DNA from: JBCBSZ01 sp039818945
GTDB lineage: Bacteria; Actinomycetota; Acidimicrobiia; Acidimicrobiales; Poriferisodalaceae
Direction of reading: 5' to 3'
Assembly (NCBI GenBank): GCA_039818945.1
Contig: JBCBSZ010000004.1
Span: 62,001-126,000, forward strand
Length of the DNA: 64,000 bases
The notes under the pieces were generated by a model. The model did not search any database. It was not told the origin of the DNA and saw only the letters and a program-made list of their open reading frames with translations. The position numbers and the translations under genes were made by a program. Every line of letters starts with the position of its first letter. Position 1 is the stretch's first letter. Below, piece after piece: positions 1 through 7,905 of this stretch.

Positions 1-2
1 TG

Positions 3-1301
3 GAGGAGTGGAAGGGCAAGGCCATCGCCCTGCGCCAGGCCCGCCCCGATCTCTCGTCCCTGTCCGACGCCGAGCTCGTCGAGCGGGCCCGGGCCGTCGC
101 CGCCGACGTCCATCAGGCCTGGGTGCCCTACTGCGAGATCTGCCTCGGTGCCTCCCTGGGTCCGGGCGCCGTGCAGATGGTCTGCGGTGCGATCGGACGT
201 CCCGAGGCCGCGGTCCAGCTCCTCGCGGCGATCGGTGGGGTCGACTCGGCAGCGGCGTCGTTCGCGATGTGGGAGCTGAGCCGGATGGTGCGCGGCTCGG
301 ACGAGCTGACCGCGGCGTTCGATGCGGGCGTCGACGGACTGCTGGAGCGCCTGGAGGCCTCGGGCGCCGCGGACGCGGTTGCGTTCCGCTCGGCCTTCGA
401 CAAGCTGATCGCCGAGTTCGGGCACCGGGGTCCGAACGAGTGGGACCTCGGCGCTCCGTCGTGGGAGACCACGCCGTCGATCCCGCTCGGCATGCTCGAG
501 CGGCTGCGATTCCAGTCCGACGACCGGGCGCCAGCCGACTCGACCGCTGCCACCGTCGCCGAGCGCGAGCGGTTGCTGGCCGAGATCAGCGAGGTCGTCG
601 CAGAGGACGCCGAGGCCCTCGGTGCGCTGCAGGCCGGCTCGAACTCGGCCGCGGTCTTCTTCCAGCTCCGCGAGCGGGGCAAGAACACCGTGATCATGCT
701 GCTCAACGAGGCGAAGCTGACCCTGCTCGAGCTGGGCGACCGCATGGTCGAGCGGGGAGCGATCGACGATCGGTGGAAGGTGTTCCAGCTCCTCGACGGC
801 GAGCTCGACGACTTCATCGCCGAGCCCACCAAGATGACCGAGACGCTCGCCGAGCGGGCGGCGGTCTTCGCCGAGCTCCCCAACCGGGTCCCGCCCTACA
901 TCATCAAGCTCGAGGAGGGTGTCCCGCCGCTGCACGACTGGCCGGTCCGTGGTGAGAGCGACGCCGCCGTCGCCACCGCCGGCGAGGTGCTCACCGGTGC
1001 CGCGGCGTCGCCGGGCACGGTCACGGGCACGGCTCGCATCGTGCTCGACCCCTTCGACGCCACGGCGCTGCAGCCCGGCGACATCATGATCGCGCCGACC
1101 ACCGACCCGTCGTGGACGCCGCTGTTCCTCCAGGCCGGTGCCGTCGTCTGCAACGTCGGCGCCATCGCCAGCCACGCCGCGATCGTGAGCCGCGAGCTCG
1201 GCGTGCCGTGTGTGGTGTCGGTGATCGAGGCGACCGACCGGATCCCCGACGGCGCGACGATCACGGTCGATGGCGCGGCGGGGACGGTGACGATCGTCTA
1301 G
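3..1301 (+). CDS. PEP-utilising mobile-domain protein (5' end outside window)
   Basis: The frame is open from the window edge, so the true start lies upstream; a GTG at 123 is internal. The last ~95 residues form a PEP-utilising enzyme mobile (swivelling phosphohistidine) domain. It carries the motif SHAAIVSRELGVPCV with the phosphoryl-accepting His, and glycine-rich strands before it (ASPGTVTGTARIV). The ~330 residues upstream are mostly helical and contain no ATP-grasp signature. This may be the C-terminal part of a PEP synthase/rifampin phosphotransferase-like enzyme, or a stand-alone swivelling-domain protein. The substrate cannot be assigned. It converges on the SnoaL-like gene 9 bp downstream. 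Confidence 0.8.
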   Translation, partial: EEWKGKAIALRQARPDLSSLSDAELVERARAVAADVHQAWVPYCEICLGASLGPGAVQMVCGAIGRPEAAVQLLAAIGGVDSAAASFAMWELSRMVRGSDELTAAFDAGVDGLLERLEASGAADAVAFRSAFDKLIAEFGHRGPNEWDLGAPSWETTPSIPLGMLERLRFQSDDRAPADSTAATVAERERLLAEISEVVAEDAEALGALQAGSNSAAVFFQLRERGKNTVIMLLNEAKLTLLELGDRMVERGAIDDRWKVFQLLDGELDDFIAEPTKMTETLAERAAVFAELPNRVPPYIIKLEEGVPPLHDWPVRGESDAAVATAGEVLTGAAASPGTVTGTARIVLDPFDATALQPGDIMIAPTTDPSWTPLFLQAGAVVCNVGAIASHAAIVSRELGVPCVVSVIEATDRIPDGATITVDGAAGTVTIV

Positions 1302-1310
1302 CGCAGACGC

Positions 1311-1763
1311 TCACCGGCGGGCGACGACCTCGGGGTTGCCCGACCGCCAGCTCGGGATGAGGCGGCGGCGGGCGATCCGCCACCCCTCGGGGGTACGGAC
1401 CAGCTGATCGTCGTAGGTGAGGGCGACGACGAAGTGCGGCCCGCCCTCGGCGTCGCGCCGGATGTGCTGGCCGTGCAGGTAGCAGCGGCAGGTGGCGGTG
1501 TCGCCATCGACGTGGACGACGTGACTGCCGACGAGGTGCTGTGAGCCGTCGAGCGGGGTGAGCGCTCCGGCGATGACCTCGATGATGCCCTCGACACCGG
1601 TCCGCTCGCCGAGGTGGCTCCCGAAGTCGCAGACCGCGTCGGCGAGGAACACCTCGGACCGCAAGGTGTCCCAGTCGTGCTCGTCGATCGCGAAGCAGTA
1701 GCGGTTCGCGACCTGGATGATCTCGGTGACGTCGGCTGCGTTGCTCGGATCCACGGCGACCAT
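1311..1763 (-). CDS. SnoaL-like / NTF2-fold protein
   Basis: This 150-residue protein shows the alpha+beta cone pattern of the nuclear transport factor 2/SnoaL-like family. The N-terminal helix ends in ANRYCFAIDEHDWDTL, followed by a central strand run (HLVGSHVVHVDGDTATCRCYLHGQH) and the closing W-R-I-x-R-R-R-L strand. Such proteins are small-molecule isomerases, hydratases or binding domains, and no substrate can be read from the sequence. The ATG at 1763 was chosen because the longer frame upstream runs through the divergent gene. It is divergent from the carboxymuconolactone decarboxylase-like gene, with 36 bp between the starts. The two may be co-regulated. Confidence 0.75.
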   Translation of the reverse strand: MVAVDPSNAADVTEIIQVANRYCFAIDEHDWDTLRSEVFLADAVCDFGSHLGERTGVEGIIEVIAGALTPLDGSQHLVGSHVVHVDGDTATCRCYLHGQHIRRDAEGGPHFVVALTYDDQLVRTPEGWRIARRRLIPSWRSGNPEVVARR

Positions 1764-1799
1764 ACTGGTGCCTGGGGCCGAACGACGGGGGAGAACACC

Positions 1800-2387
1800 G
1801 TGAGTCGCTTGCGCAAGTTGGAGCTCGACGAGCTCGATCCGGATCTCCGGGAGCTGACCCAGGTCGACGATCGCACGCCGATCGAGGTCGGGCTCACCCC
1901 GATCCTCGGTCACGCACCCGATCTGGCGAAGGGCCTGATGGCGTTCGCCGGCTCGCTGAAGCGGAGGGGGACGCTGCCGCGCCGCCTCGTCGAACTGGTG
2001 CGGCTGCGCGTGGCGTTCCACAACCAGTGCCGAAGCTGCATGGCGATCCGTTACCAGGACGCGCTCGACGACGGCCTCACCGAGGATCTGGTCTGCTCGC
2101 TCGAGCAGCCGATGGAAGCCGACGACATGACCGACGCCGAGCGGTTGGCCGTCCGCTACGGCGAGCTGCTCGCCACGAACCACCTCGCCATCGACGACGA
2201 GCTCTACGGCCGCCTCGGCGAGCACTTCACCGAGGAGCAGATCGTCGAGCTGGGCCTGCAGGTCGCGCTCTTCGTCGGGGTGGGGCGACTCGCGGCGACG
2301 TGGCACGTCGTCGAGGACCTGCCCGACTCGTACCGGGCCGAGGGCGAGGTCGCCCCGTGGGAGAGCGAGGGCGTCACCGTCCGCTGA
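1800..2387 (+). CDS. carboxymuconolactone decarboxylase (CMD/AhpD-like) family protein
   Basis: This 195-residue protein has the CMD core: the helix LVELVRLRVAFHNQCRSCMAIR carries a CxxC pair and is followed by YQDAL and a second helical repeat (ELGLQVALFVGVGRL). AhpD-type members use CxxC plus a downstream His for peroxidase or disulfide chemistry. Here the usual His position after CxxC is Arg/Tyr, so AhpD activity is doubtful. The GTG at 1800 was chosen because it has a GGGGGAGA ribosome-binding site 5 nt upstream. Family assignment is firm and the reaction is unknown. Confidence 0.8.
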   Translation: MSRLRKLELDELDPDLRELTQVDDRTPIEVGLTPILGHAPDLAKGLMAFAGSLKRRGTLPRRLVELVRLRVAFHNQCRSCMAIRYQDALDDGLTEDLVCSLEQPMEADDMTDAERLAVRYGELLATNHLAIDDELYGRLGEHFTEEQIVELGLQVALFVGVGRLAATWHVVEDLPDSYRAEGEVAPWESEGVTVR

Positions 2388-2417
2388 CGCGATCGCGACC
2401 TCCTGCTCGACCGCGGC

Positions 2418-2819
2418 TCAGTCCGTGCGGACGAACGAGTTGGCACCGGTGAGCAGGGACCCCCACGCCGGGGCGCCGGCTCCGGTCTCGTCGCTCGACC
2501 GCGCGAGCAGCCACAAGGTCTCGAGTCGTTCGCCGTCGTCGTCGATGACGTGGTGTCCGGTCCAGCTCGCCACCGATCCGTGCTCGCCGAAGTCGACGCA
2601 ACAGGCGAAGGCCGAGCCGTCCGCGAACCCGTGCACCGGGTGCGCGAGGGCCACGCCGTCGGCACGCGGCGGTCGGAAGCTCCCGAGCAGCGCGTGCTCC
2701 TCGGTCACGTGCAGCGTCAGCTCGGAACCGAGGTCGTTCCGCCAGGTGCCGTCGAGCCGAGCGCGTGTCCTCGTGCCCGGCGTCGAGCCGACCAGTCGTT
2801 CGAGGTCGAGGCTCGGCAC
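2418..2819 (-). CDS. avidin/streptavidin-family protein
   Basis: This 133-residue protein is alignable along its whole length with streptavidin. Residues 24-36 (GTWRNDLGSELTL) match the first strand with its Asn/Leu/Ser biotin contacts. Residues 82-91 (SVASWTGHHV), 101-105 (TLWLL) and 118-131 (AWGSLLTGANSFVR) match the later strands, keeping three of the four pocket Trp residues (W86, W103, W119). Changes at contact positions are F48 for Tyr, P50 for Ser, F77 for the fourth Trp, A84 for Thr, and N127 for the Asp that holds the ureido nitrogen. No signal peptide is visible, so it is probably cytoplasmic. The start is GTG, 3 bp after the DUF1918 stop, so the two are likely one operon. Biotin binding is possible but not assured. 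Confidence 0.8.
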   Translation of the reverse strand: MPSLDLERLVGSTPGTRTRARLDGTWRNDLGSELTLHVTEEHALLGSFRPPRADGVALAHPVHGFADGSAFACCVDFGEHGSVASWTGHHVIDDDGERLETLWLLARSSDETGAGAPAWGSLLTGANSFVRTD

Positions 2820-2822
2820 GGC

Positions 2823-3020
2823 TCAGTCACCGCCTTCGGCGACGACGTGCGTCGAGCTGGCCGGGAAGAAGACCGATTCGTGGCCGTCGTCCCAGCGGAC
2901 CCGGTAGTGCGTCGTGTCACCCTCGCCGAGCACCTCGAGGATCTCGCCCTCGCGGCGCGGGGCGCCGAGCTGATCGCTGTCGACGACGAGGTGGTCACCG
3001 ACGTGGGCGTGGAGGTCCAT
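2823..3020 (-). CDS. DUF1918 domain protein
   Basis: A 65-residue protein consisting of one DUF1918 domain. It has the Tudor/SH3-like strand order MDLHAHVGDHLVV, REGEILEVLG, THYRVRWDDGHESVFFPASSTHVV. The family is typical of actinobacteria and its function is unknown; the fold suggests ligand or nucleic-acid binding. The ATG at 3020 was chosen over an upstream in-frame start because AAGGAG lies 7 nt before it. It is the first gene of a two-gene unit with the avidin homologue. Confidence 0.85.
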   Translation of the reverse strand: MDLHAHVGDHLVVDSDQLGAPRREGEILEVLGEGDTTHYRVRWDDGHESVFFPASSTHVVAEGGD

Positions 3021-3110
3021 GACGTCGCTCCTTCCCGTGCCGTGGTCCGACACCCACGGGAATTGTCGGTCGGACGTTCTCGACGGACCAGAGGAGGAGG
3101 TCCCAGCCGC

Positions 3111-4490
3111 TCAGTCGGCGTAGGTCCAATCGGGCCGCTTGCGGGCCTGGCGCTCGTCGACGTGGAACCGCCCGTCGACGAGGTCGACGAGCTTGGTGAC
3201 GAGCAGACCGCGGTGGCGGGTGCCGGCCCGCGCGGCCGGATCGCGGAGGTCGGGGAGGAGCGACGCGACGACACGTTGCTCCTGGGTCGGCAGGTAGCAG
3301 CGGGCGGCGTCGGTGACGTTGGCGAGGCGGGCGTCGATCACCGCCAGTCGCCGGGCGTCGCCGCCCTCCGCCGCCAGCGCCTCGAGGTCCTCGGTCACCG
3401 CTGCGGTCCCGAGCTTGCACGCCGGGCACTGACCGCAGGACTCCACCGCCAGGAACCGGGAGACGGCCGCGGCCAGCTCGACCGGGTCCGTCGTGTCGTC
3501 GTAGACGGTGAAGCCGGCGGCGCCGAGCCCGCTGCCGATGGCCTCGAGCCCCTCGTAGGAGACGGGCAAGGTGACGTCGGCGCCGCGGATGACCGGGTTG
3601 GCGACACCGGACAGCACGTAGCGGACCGCCCGTCCGTCGGGAAGCCCGCTGCCGAGGTCGACGATGATCTGCTCGAGCGAGGTCCCGAGCTCGTACTCGC
3701 CGACGCCGTGGCGGACCGTGTCGCCGCTGACCGTGCAGATCACCGTGCCCGGCGACTCCACCGTCCCGAGCTGGCGGAACCAGCCGGCCCCCTCACGCAG
3801 GATCGTCGGGACGTTGGCGAGCGTCTCGACGTTGTTCACGAGCGTCGGATTGGAGCTGGGGACGGTCGGCCCGGTCGTCGAGCGGTCCGTGCCGGCCGAC
3901 CAGCCGACCTGCGGTGCCGTCGAGAACAGCCCGTGGACGTAGGGCGGGAAGATGCCGGGCAGCGGGTCCTCGCCCTGGATGACCTGGAGCAGCCCCTTCT
4001 CCTCGCCGAACAGGTACTCGTCGGGCCCCTCGACGATGTCGATCCGCACGTCGTCGAGCCACCCGGCCGCCGCCATCTCGTCGACGGCCGCTCGGACACG
4101 AGCGAGCTCGGGCGCGAAGGACGCCTTCAGCGCGACGTAGGCCTGGGTGGCGCCGACGGTGCGGGCCGAGATCAGCAGGCCCTCCAGCACGGCGTAGGGG
4201 TCGTGGCGCAACAGGGTGCGGTCCTTGAAGGTGCCGGGCTCACCCTCGGCCCCGTTGGCCACCACGAACCGGTCACCGGCCTCGCTCCCGCCCGCCACGA
4301 TCGAGCGCCACTTCAACCCGGTCGGGAAGCCGGCGCCGCCGCGACCCCGCAGGCCTGACGCCTCCAACTCCTCGATCGTGGCGTCTGAGCCGTAGCGCCG
4401 GGCGATCTCGATCGCGTCGCCACCGCCCCGTCGCCGATGATCGGCCAGGTCGGTGACCGGGGGTCCAGCGAGGAGCACGGCGCCGGGCAT
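3111..4490 (-). CDS. NuoF-like NADH:FMN / [4Fe-4S] flavoprotein
   Basis: This 459-residue protein resembles the 51-kDa subunit of complex I and the related hydrogenase/formate dehydrogenase diaphorase subunits. It contains the FMN/NADH-site motif GLRGRGGAGFPTGLKW, NGAEGEPGTFKDR, and LVNNVETLANVP. An SLBB-like domain follows, then the C-terminal cluster motif ESCGQCPACKLGT with a later Cys (ARCYLP) as fourth ligand. No NuoE or NuoG partner is adjacent, so it is probably a stand-alone electron-transfer flavoprotein rather than part of complex I. The ATG at 4490 fits the family N terminus. A TTG at 4574 would add 28 unconserved residues. Confidence 0.8.
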   Translation of the reverse strand: MPGAVLLAGPPVTDLADHRRRGGGDAIEIARRYGSDATIEELEASGLRGRGGAGFPTGLKWRSIVAGGSEAGDRFVVANGAEGEPGTFKDRTLLRHDPYAVLEGLLISARTVGATQAYVALKASFAPELARVRAAVDEMAAAGWLDDVRIDIVEGPDEYLFGEEKGLLQVIQGEDPLPGIFPPYVHGLFSTAPQVGWSAGTDRSTTGPTVPSSNPTLVNNVETLANVPTILREGAGWFRQLGTVESPGTVICTVSGDTVRHGVGEYELGTSLEQIIVDLGSGLPDGRAVRYVLSGVANPVIRGADVTLPVSYEGLEAIGSGLGAAGFTVYDDTTDPVELAAAVSRFLAVESCGQCPACKLGTAAVTEDLEALAAEGGDARRLAVIDARLANVTDAARCYLPTQEQRVVASLLPDLRDPAARAGTRHRGLLVTKLVDLVDGRFHVDERQARKRPDWTYAD

Positions 4491-4639
4491 GATCGGGAAC
4501 CTATCGCCCCCGAGGACCACTCCTCGGCCGGCTTCGGGGAGCTCGCCGCTCGGCGAACGCCGAGTGCGATCCAACTCAACTCCAACGCCCGTCCCGGAGG
4601 ATGTCGCGGTCGTGGACGCCGACCGGGAGGAGCACGACG

Positions 4640-5074
4640 ATGCGGAGGATCCTTCGACGATGGGCGGTCGCGCTGGTGACGCTCGGTGTCGTCGCCATCA
4701 TGTGGACGGTGACGGGCGCTCCCGCTGCGGCGCAGTCCTCGTGTGGTCCGACGGTGGTGACCGCGGATCAGCCCATGATCCAGAACCGGGTCCCCCGGTT
4801 GGCGTTCGACGGCAGGTGGGGCACGTTCTTCATGACCAACCACTTCGACTGGCAGTACGTGCAGGTCGACTTCGGCTGCGTCGGGACCTTCGCCGGGCTC
4901 GACCGGCTGATGTCGTACGGGTACACGTACCGGCCGTCGGGGCGGGGAGCGCAAGGTGAGTGCACCGGCACCTGCACGGGGTCGACGTACTCGATGACCG
5001 TCACCGCGACCGACGGGAGCGGCGCCTCCGCGACACGACAGATGTCGCGACCGTGCGGGGGCCTCAGACTCTGA
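4640..5074 (+). CDS. small secreted protein of unknown function
   Basis: The 144-residue product begins with a twin-Arg-containing basic stretch (MRRILRRW), a hydrophobic core (AVALVTLGVVAIMWTV) and a signal peptidase site after GAPAAA. The mature ~110 residues contain six Cys (SCGP, FGCVG, GECTGTCTG, RPCGG), which suggests disulfides outside the membrane. The ATG at 4640 was chosen for the GGGAGGAG ribosome-binding site; an upstream ATG at 4601 would bury the signal peptide. I do not recognise the family. It converges on the next gene with 16 bp between stops. Confidence 0.6.
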   Translation: MRRILRRWAVALVTLGVVAIMWTVTGAPAAAQSSCGPTVVTADQPMIQNRVPRLAFDGRWGTFFMTNHFDWQYVQVDFGCVGTFAGLDRLMSYGYTYRPSGRGAQGECTGTCTGSTYSMTVTATDGSGASATRQMSRPCGGLRL

Positions 5075-5090
5075 TCGGGCCGGTCGGCGC

Positions 5091-5552
5091 TCAGCCCCGC
5101 CCCGGCATGGAGAACTCGCCGCGGACCTCGGCCTCGGTGTCCTGGCGAGCTCGCATGAGGGCTCCGGCCTGGGCGGCCAGGTCGGGGTGGCCGGCATCGA
5201 GCGCGGCCTCCATCGCCAACGAGGCGACGTCGCTGATGCGGTTGTAGGCCGCCACCACGTCGTCGAGGTGCAGCGTCGGCGGGTCCGCGGCCCGGTGGGC
5301 CTCGAGCGCAGCCCCCACGTCGACGTCGTCGAGCGTCTCGGCCACCTCCGCGCAGTAGGCCTCGAGCACGGGGATCTGGTCGTGCATCCAGGCGATCTCG
5401 TGCGCCGCACGGATGCCGCACGAGCGGACGAGCTGCTCCATCATCTCGACGGCGACCCGCACGGTCGGATCGTCGACGGCGGGCAGGATCGACTCGCGCA
5501 GCTCCCGGGCTGCGTCGAGCAGGAGCTGCTCGGTGGTGGGGTTGGTGATCAT
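5091..5552 (-). CDS. conserved hypothetical, last gene of five-gene operon
   Basis: A 153-residue, predicted all-helical cytoplasmic protein (long helices such as EQLLLDAARELRESILPAV and DVASLAMEAALDAG). It has no recognisable catalytic motif, and I do not recognise the family. Its ATG overlaps the stop of the phosphotransferase gene in an ATGA (5549-5552), so it is translationally coupled to it. It ends the operon that begins at 8732. Its conserved position beside an APH-like kinase suggests a partner or accessory role. Confidence 0.6.
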   Translation of the reverse strand: MITNPTTEQLLLDAARELRESILPAVDDPTVRVAVEMMEQLVRSCGIRAAHEIAWMHDQIPVLEAYCAEVAETLDDVDVGAALEAHRAADPPTLHLDDVVAAYNRISDVASLAMEAALDAGHPDLAAQAGALMRARQDTEAEVRGEFSMPGRG

Positions 5553-6577
5553 GCGCCCTCCATCTGGGCCATCGCGGCCTCGATCCCGGCGATCGCGTTG
5601 AGGAAGTTGAAGTGGCCGAAGGTGGCGGCGAGGTAGTTGAACGAGATGGTGACGCCCCGGGCCTGCCCGGCGGCGAAGCCGCCGAGCGCCTCGCACAGCC
5701 CGGCGAAGACCTTCACGGTCGACACGATCGTGAAGTAGCCCACGGTCAGCTGGTTGACCTGGGCCTCGGTGAAGCCGGTCCGCTGGCGGTAGCGGTCGAG
5801 GAACGCCTCGGGATCGAGTGCGTAGCAGTTCGGGGGCGCCGCGGTGGAGTAGCTGTTGTACCAACCGAGGTCTTCGCGGGGGTCGCCGATGTGGGCGTAC
5901 TCCCAGTCGATCATCTGCCACCCGTCGTCGGCGGCGAGGATGTTGGCGGCCTGGAAGTCGCCGTGCTGCAGCCGCAACGGCATCTCGACCGGCTTGTTCG
6001 CCTTCAACCAGGCGGCGACGTAGCGCAGGATCGGCAGCGCGCCCGGGTAGGCGCGATCAATGTCGCCCCAGGCGTCGATGACGCCGTCGAGGTAGGAGCT
6101 CCAGTCGACCGGGCGGACCATGTCGTGGGGCAGCGACTCCGGGCTGACCGCAGCGATGTCGGCGGCCATGTCGGCGAGCCCGACGAGCTGCGCCGCCGGG
6201 TCGAGGCCTGCGTCGAAGCGTCCCTGCAACGACGGCGCGGCGAGGTGGTCGAGGAAGATCGCCTTGGTGCCGAAGTGGTCGCCGGTGGCGTCGTAGTACC
6301 GGGCGGCCGGCATCGGGACCACGTCGAGCTCGGTCAGCCCGCGCAACACCGCCCACTCGTGGTCGCGGTCGGTGTGCAGCAGTGCTTCCTCCGGTGGCGG
6401 GTCGCCGCGGAGGACGAGCACCTCCTCGCTGCCGTCGTCCCACCGGAGGTCGACGCGGGCCATGTCGCGGCTGTAGCCGCCGGTCATCCGCTCGTACGCC
6501 GTCACCTCCACCCGGCGTCCGGTCGCCTCGCCCAGGAACGACTCGATGCGCCCGGGCATCGTGTCGACGTCACGCAT
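5549..6577 (-). CDS. APH-family phosphotransferase (aminoglycoside-kinase fold)
   Basis: The 342-residue kinase-like protein carries the Brenner motif LQHGDFQAANIL (catalytic Asp) and the metal-binding DWEYAHIGDPREDLGWY. The N-lobe has VLVLRGDPP. Members of this clade are often linked to acyl-CoA dehydrogenase and SDR genes and phosphorylate small alcohols or intermediates of lipid-like catabolism, rather than antibiotics. Its operon neighbours (two SDRs, SnoaL-like protein) support a catabolic role. It starts 18 bp after the upstream SDR stop and overlaps the next gene by 4 bp. The substrate is unknown. Confidence 0.8.
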   Translation of the reverse strand: MRDVDTMPGRIESFLGEATGRRVEVTAYERMTGGYSRDMARVDLRWDDGSEEVLVLRGDPPPEEALLHTDRDHEWAVLRGLTELDVVPMPAARYYDATGDHFGTKAIFLDHLAAPSLQGRFDAGLDPAAQLVGLADMAADIAAVSPESLPHDMVRPVDWSSYLDGVIDAWGDIDRAYPGALPILRYVAAWLKANKPVEMPLRLQHGDFQAANILAADDGWQMIDWEYAHIGDPREDLGWYNSYSTAAPPNCYALDPEAFLDRYRQRTGFTEAQVNQLTVGYFTIVSTVKVFAGLCEALGGFAAGQARGVTISFNYLAATFGHFNFLNAIAGIEAAMAQMEGA

Positions 6578-6595
6578 GTCGGTTCCTCCCGCTGC

Positions 6596-7456
6596 TCACC
6601 AGTCCATGACCGGTGAGATGTTGCTGTTCCAGTTGCCGAGCACCAGGCCGCCGTCCTGCACGATCGCCTGGCCCGTGATGAACCGCGCCGCCGGCGTGCA
6701 GAGGAAGAGCATGGTGGCGGCCACCTCCTCCGGCGTCGCCGTCCGGTGCGCCGGTGTGTCCTCGAGGACGCTGGCCATGAGGTCGGCGAGCTCGCCTGGC
6801 ATCTGCGCCAGCTCCTCCTCGTAGAAGCCCTCGGTCGCGATCGCGCCGGGGGCGATGACGTTGGCCGTGATGTCGTGGGCGGCGAGGTAGAGCGCGATCG
6901 AACGGGTGAGGTTGACGACGCCGGCTCTCGCCGCGCCGGAGTGGACGAACGCCGGTGCGCCCCGATCGAAGCTCTGCGTGTGCGCCATCGTGACGATCGA
7001 CCCGTAGCCGGTCTCGATCATCCTCGGTACGGCCCGGCTGATGACGTTCCACGTGCCGTTGAGGTTCAGGTCCACCACGGCTCGCCAGCCGTTGTCGCTG
7101 ATCTGGCTCGGCCGGGCCGGGAACTGCCCGCCGGCGTTGCAGATGAGGTAGTGGAGGGCGCCGAAGGTCTCCCACGCGGTGTCGACGAGGTGCTCGACGG
7201 ACTCGATGGAGCGGATGTCGGTCGGCACCGAGACGCACCGCCGACCGAGCGCCTCGATGTCGCCCCGGGTGCGGGCCAGGTTGTCCTCGTCGCGGGCGGC
7301 GATGACGACGTCGGCGCCGAGGCGAGCGAAGCCGAGGGCGGTCTCACGACCGATGCCCCGGCCGCCGCCGGTCACGAGCGCGACCCGACCGTGGAAGGTG
7401 CCGGGTGCGAACGTCGCGACCGGGTCGTCGGGGACGGTGGCGTGACGGTCGGTCAC
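6596..7456 (-). CDS. SDR oxidoreductase, 2,4-dienoyl-CoA-reductase-like active site
   Basis: The 286-residue SDR has the cofactor motif TGGGRGIGRE and NAG (ICNAGG). The canonical Tyr-x-x-x-Lys is not present at its usual place. The region reads FVHSGAARAGVVNLT, like the HAGAAKAG stretch of 2,4-dienoyl-CoA reductases, with Arg where Lys is usual. The C-terminal substrate-loop/dimer region is normal (FITGQAIVQDGG). A GTG start at 7456 overlaps the upstream SnoaL-like stop by 4 bp (GTGA). An enoyl- or dienoyl-thioester reductase is a reasonable guess from these features, but catalysis with Arg is uncertain. Confidence 0.8.
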   Translation of the reverse strand: MTDRHATVPDDPVATFAPGTFHGRVALVTGGGRGIGRETALGFARLGADVVIAARDEDNLARTRGDIEALGRRCVSVPTDIRSIESVEHLVDTAWETFGALHYLICNAGGQFPARPSQISDNGWRAVVDLNLNGTWNVISRAVPRMIETGYGSIVTMAHTQSFDRGAPAFVHSGAARAGVVNLTRSIALYLAAHDITANVIAPGAIATEGFYEEELAQMPGELADLMASVLEDTPAHRTATPEEVAATMLFLCTPAARFITGQAIVQDGGLVLGNWNSNISPVMDW

Positions 7457-7905
7457 GATCGGGTCGCCCGACGGGGGAGCGTGTTCGGGAAGTCCCGGCC
7501 GATGCCGCCGGCGAAGCGGAGCGAGCGGCTGGCGAAGCGCCAGCCCTCGTCGAGGAGGACCCACTCGTCGTCGTAGCGGCCGAAGAGGGTGACGTCGTCG
7601 AGCTCGGGGTCGTGGTGACGATGCCAGGCCATCACGTAGCTCGTCGCCGTGGCGTGGGTCTCGTCGACGAAGTCGATCTCGATGTTCGAGACGTGATGGC
7701 TCGTCGCCGAGTACTTCGACAGGGCCTCGGAGAGGAAGGCGGCGATGGCCTCGCGGCCCTCCAGCTGGATGCCCCAGTTGGCCCGGCCGTCCGGGGCGAA
7801 GAGCGCAGCCTGCTCCTCGTTGTGGTTCTGGTCGGCGCACCGGCAGTAGGTGTGCATGACCCGGGTGATCGCCTGCCGGTGGAGCAGCTCGTCGAGCGGG
7901 TCCAT
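7453..7905 (-). CDS. SnoaL-like / aromatic-ring-hydroxylase-beta-like protein
   Basis: This 150-residue NTF2-fold protein begins with the helical MDPLDELLHRQAITRVMHTYCRCAD and continues with HHVSNIEIDFVDETHATATSYVMAWH and GWRFASRSLRF. These are typical of SnoaL_4/limonene-hydratase-like proteins found in steroid and terpenoid catabolic operons. It is translationally linked on both sides: its ATG shares one base with the upstream SDR stop (TGATG), and its stop overlaps the downstream SDR start. A role as hydratase or isomerase in the same pathway is inferred from context only. Confidence 0.75.
   Translation of the reverse strand: MDPLDELLHRQAITRVMHTYCRCADQNHNEEQAALFAPDGRANWGIQLEGREAIAAFLSEALSKYSATSHHVSNIEIDFVDETHATATSYVMAWHRHHDPELDDVTLFGRYDDEWVLLDEGWRFASRSLRFAGGIGRDFPNTLPRRATRS

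Noticed and set aside
2550..4358. A 602-residue open frame on the + strand
   Set aside because: It is antisense to the DUF1918, avidin-like and NuoF-like genes. It is Arg/Gly/Val-rich without any domain, as expected of a high-GC shadow frame.
3111..4490. Respiratory complex I locus
   Set aside because: Only the NuoF-like protein is present. No other nuo genes lie in the window.
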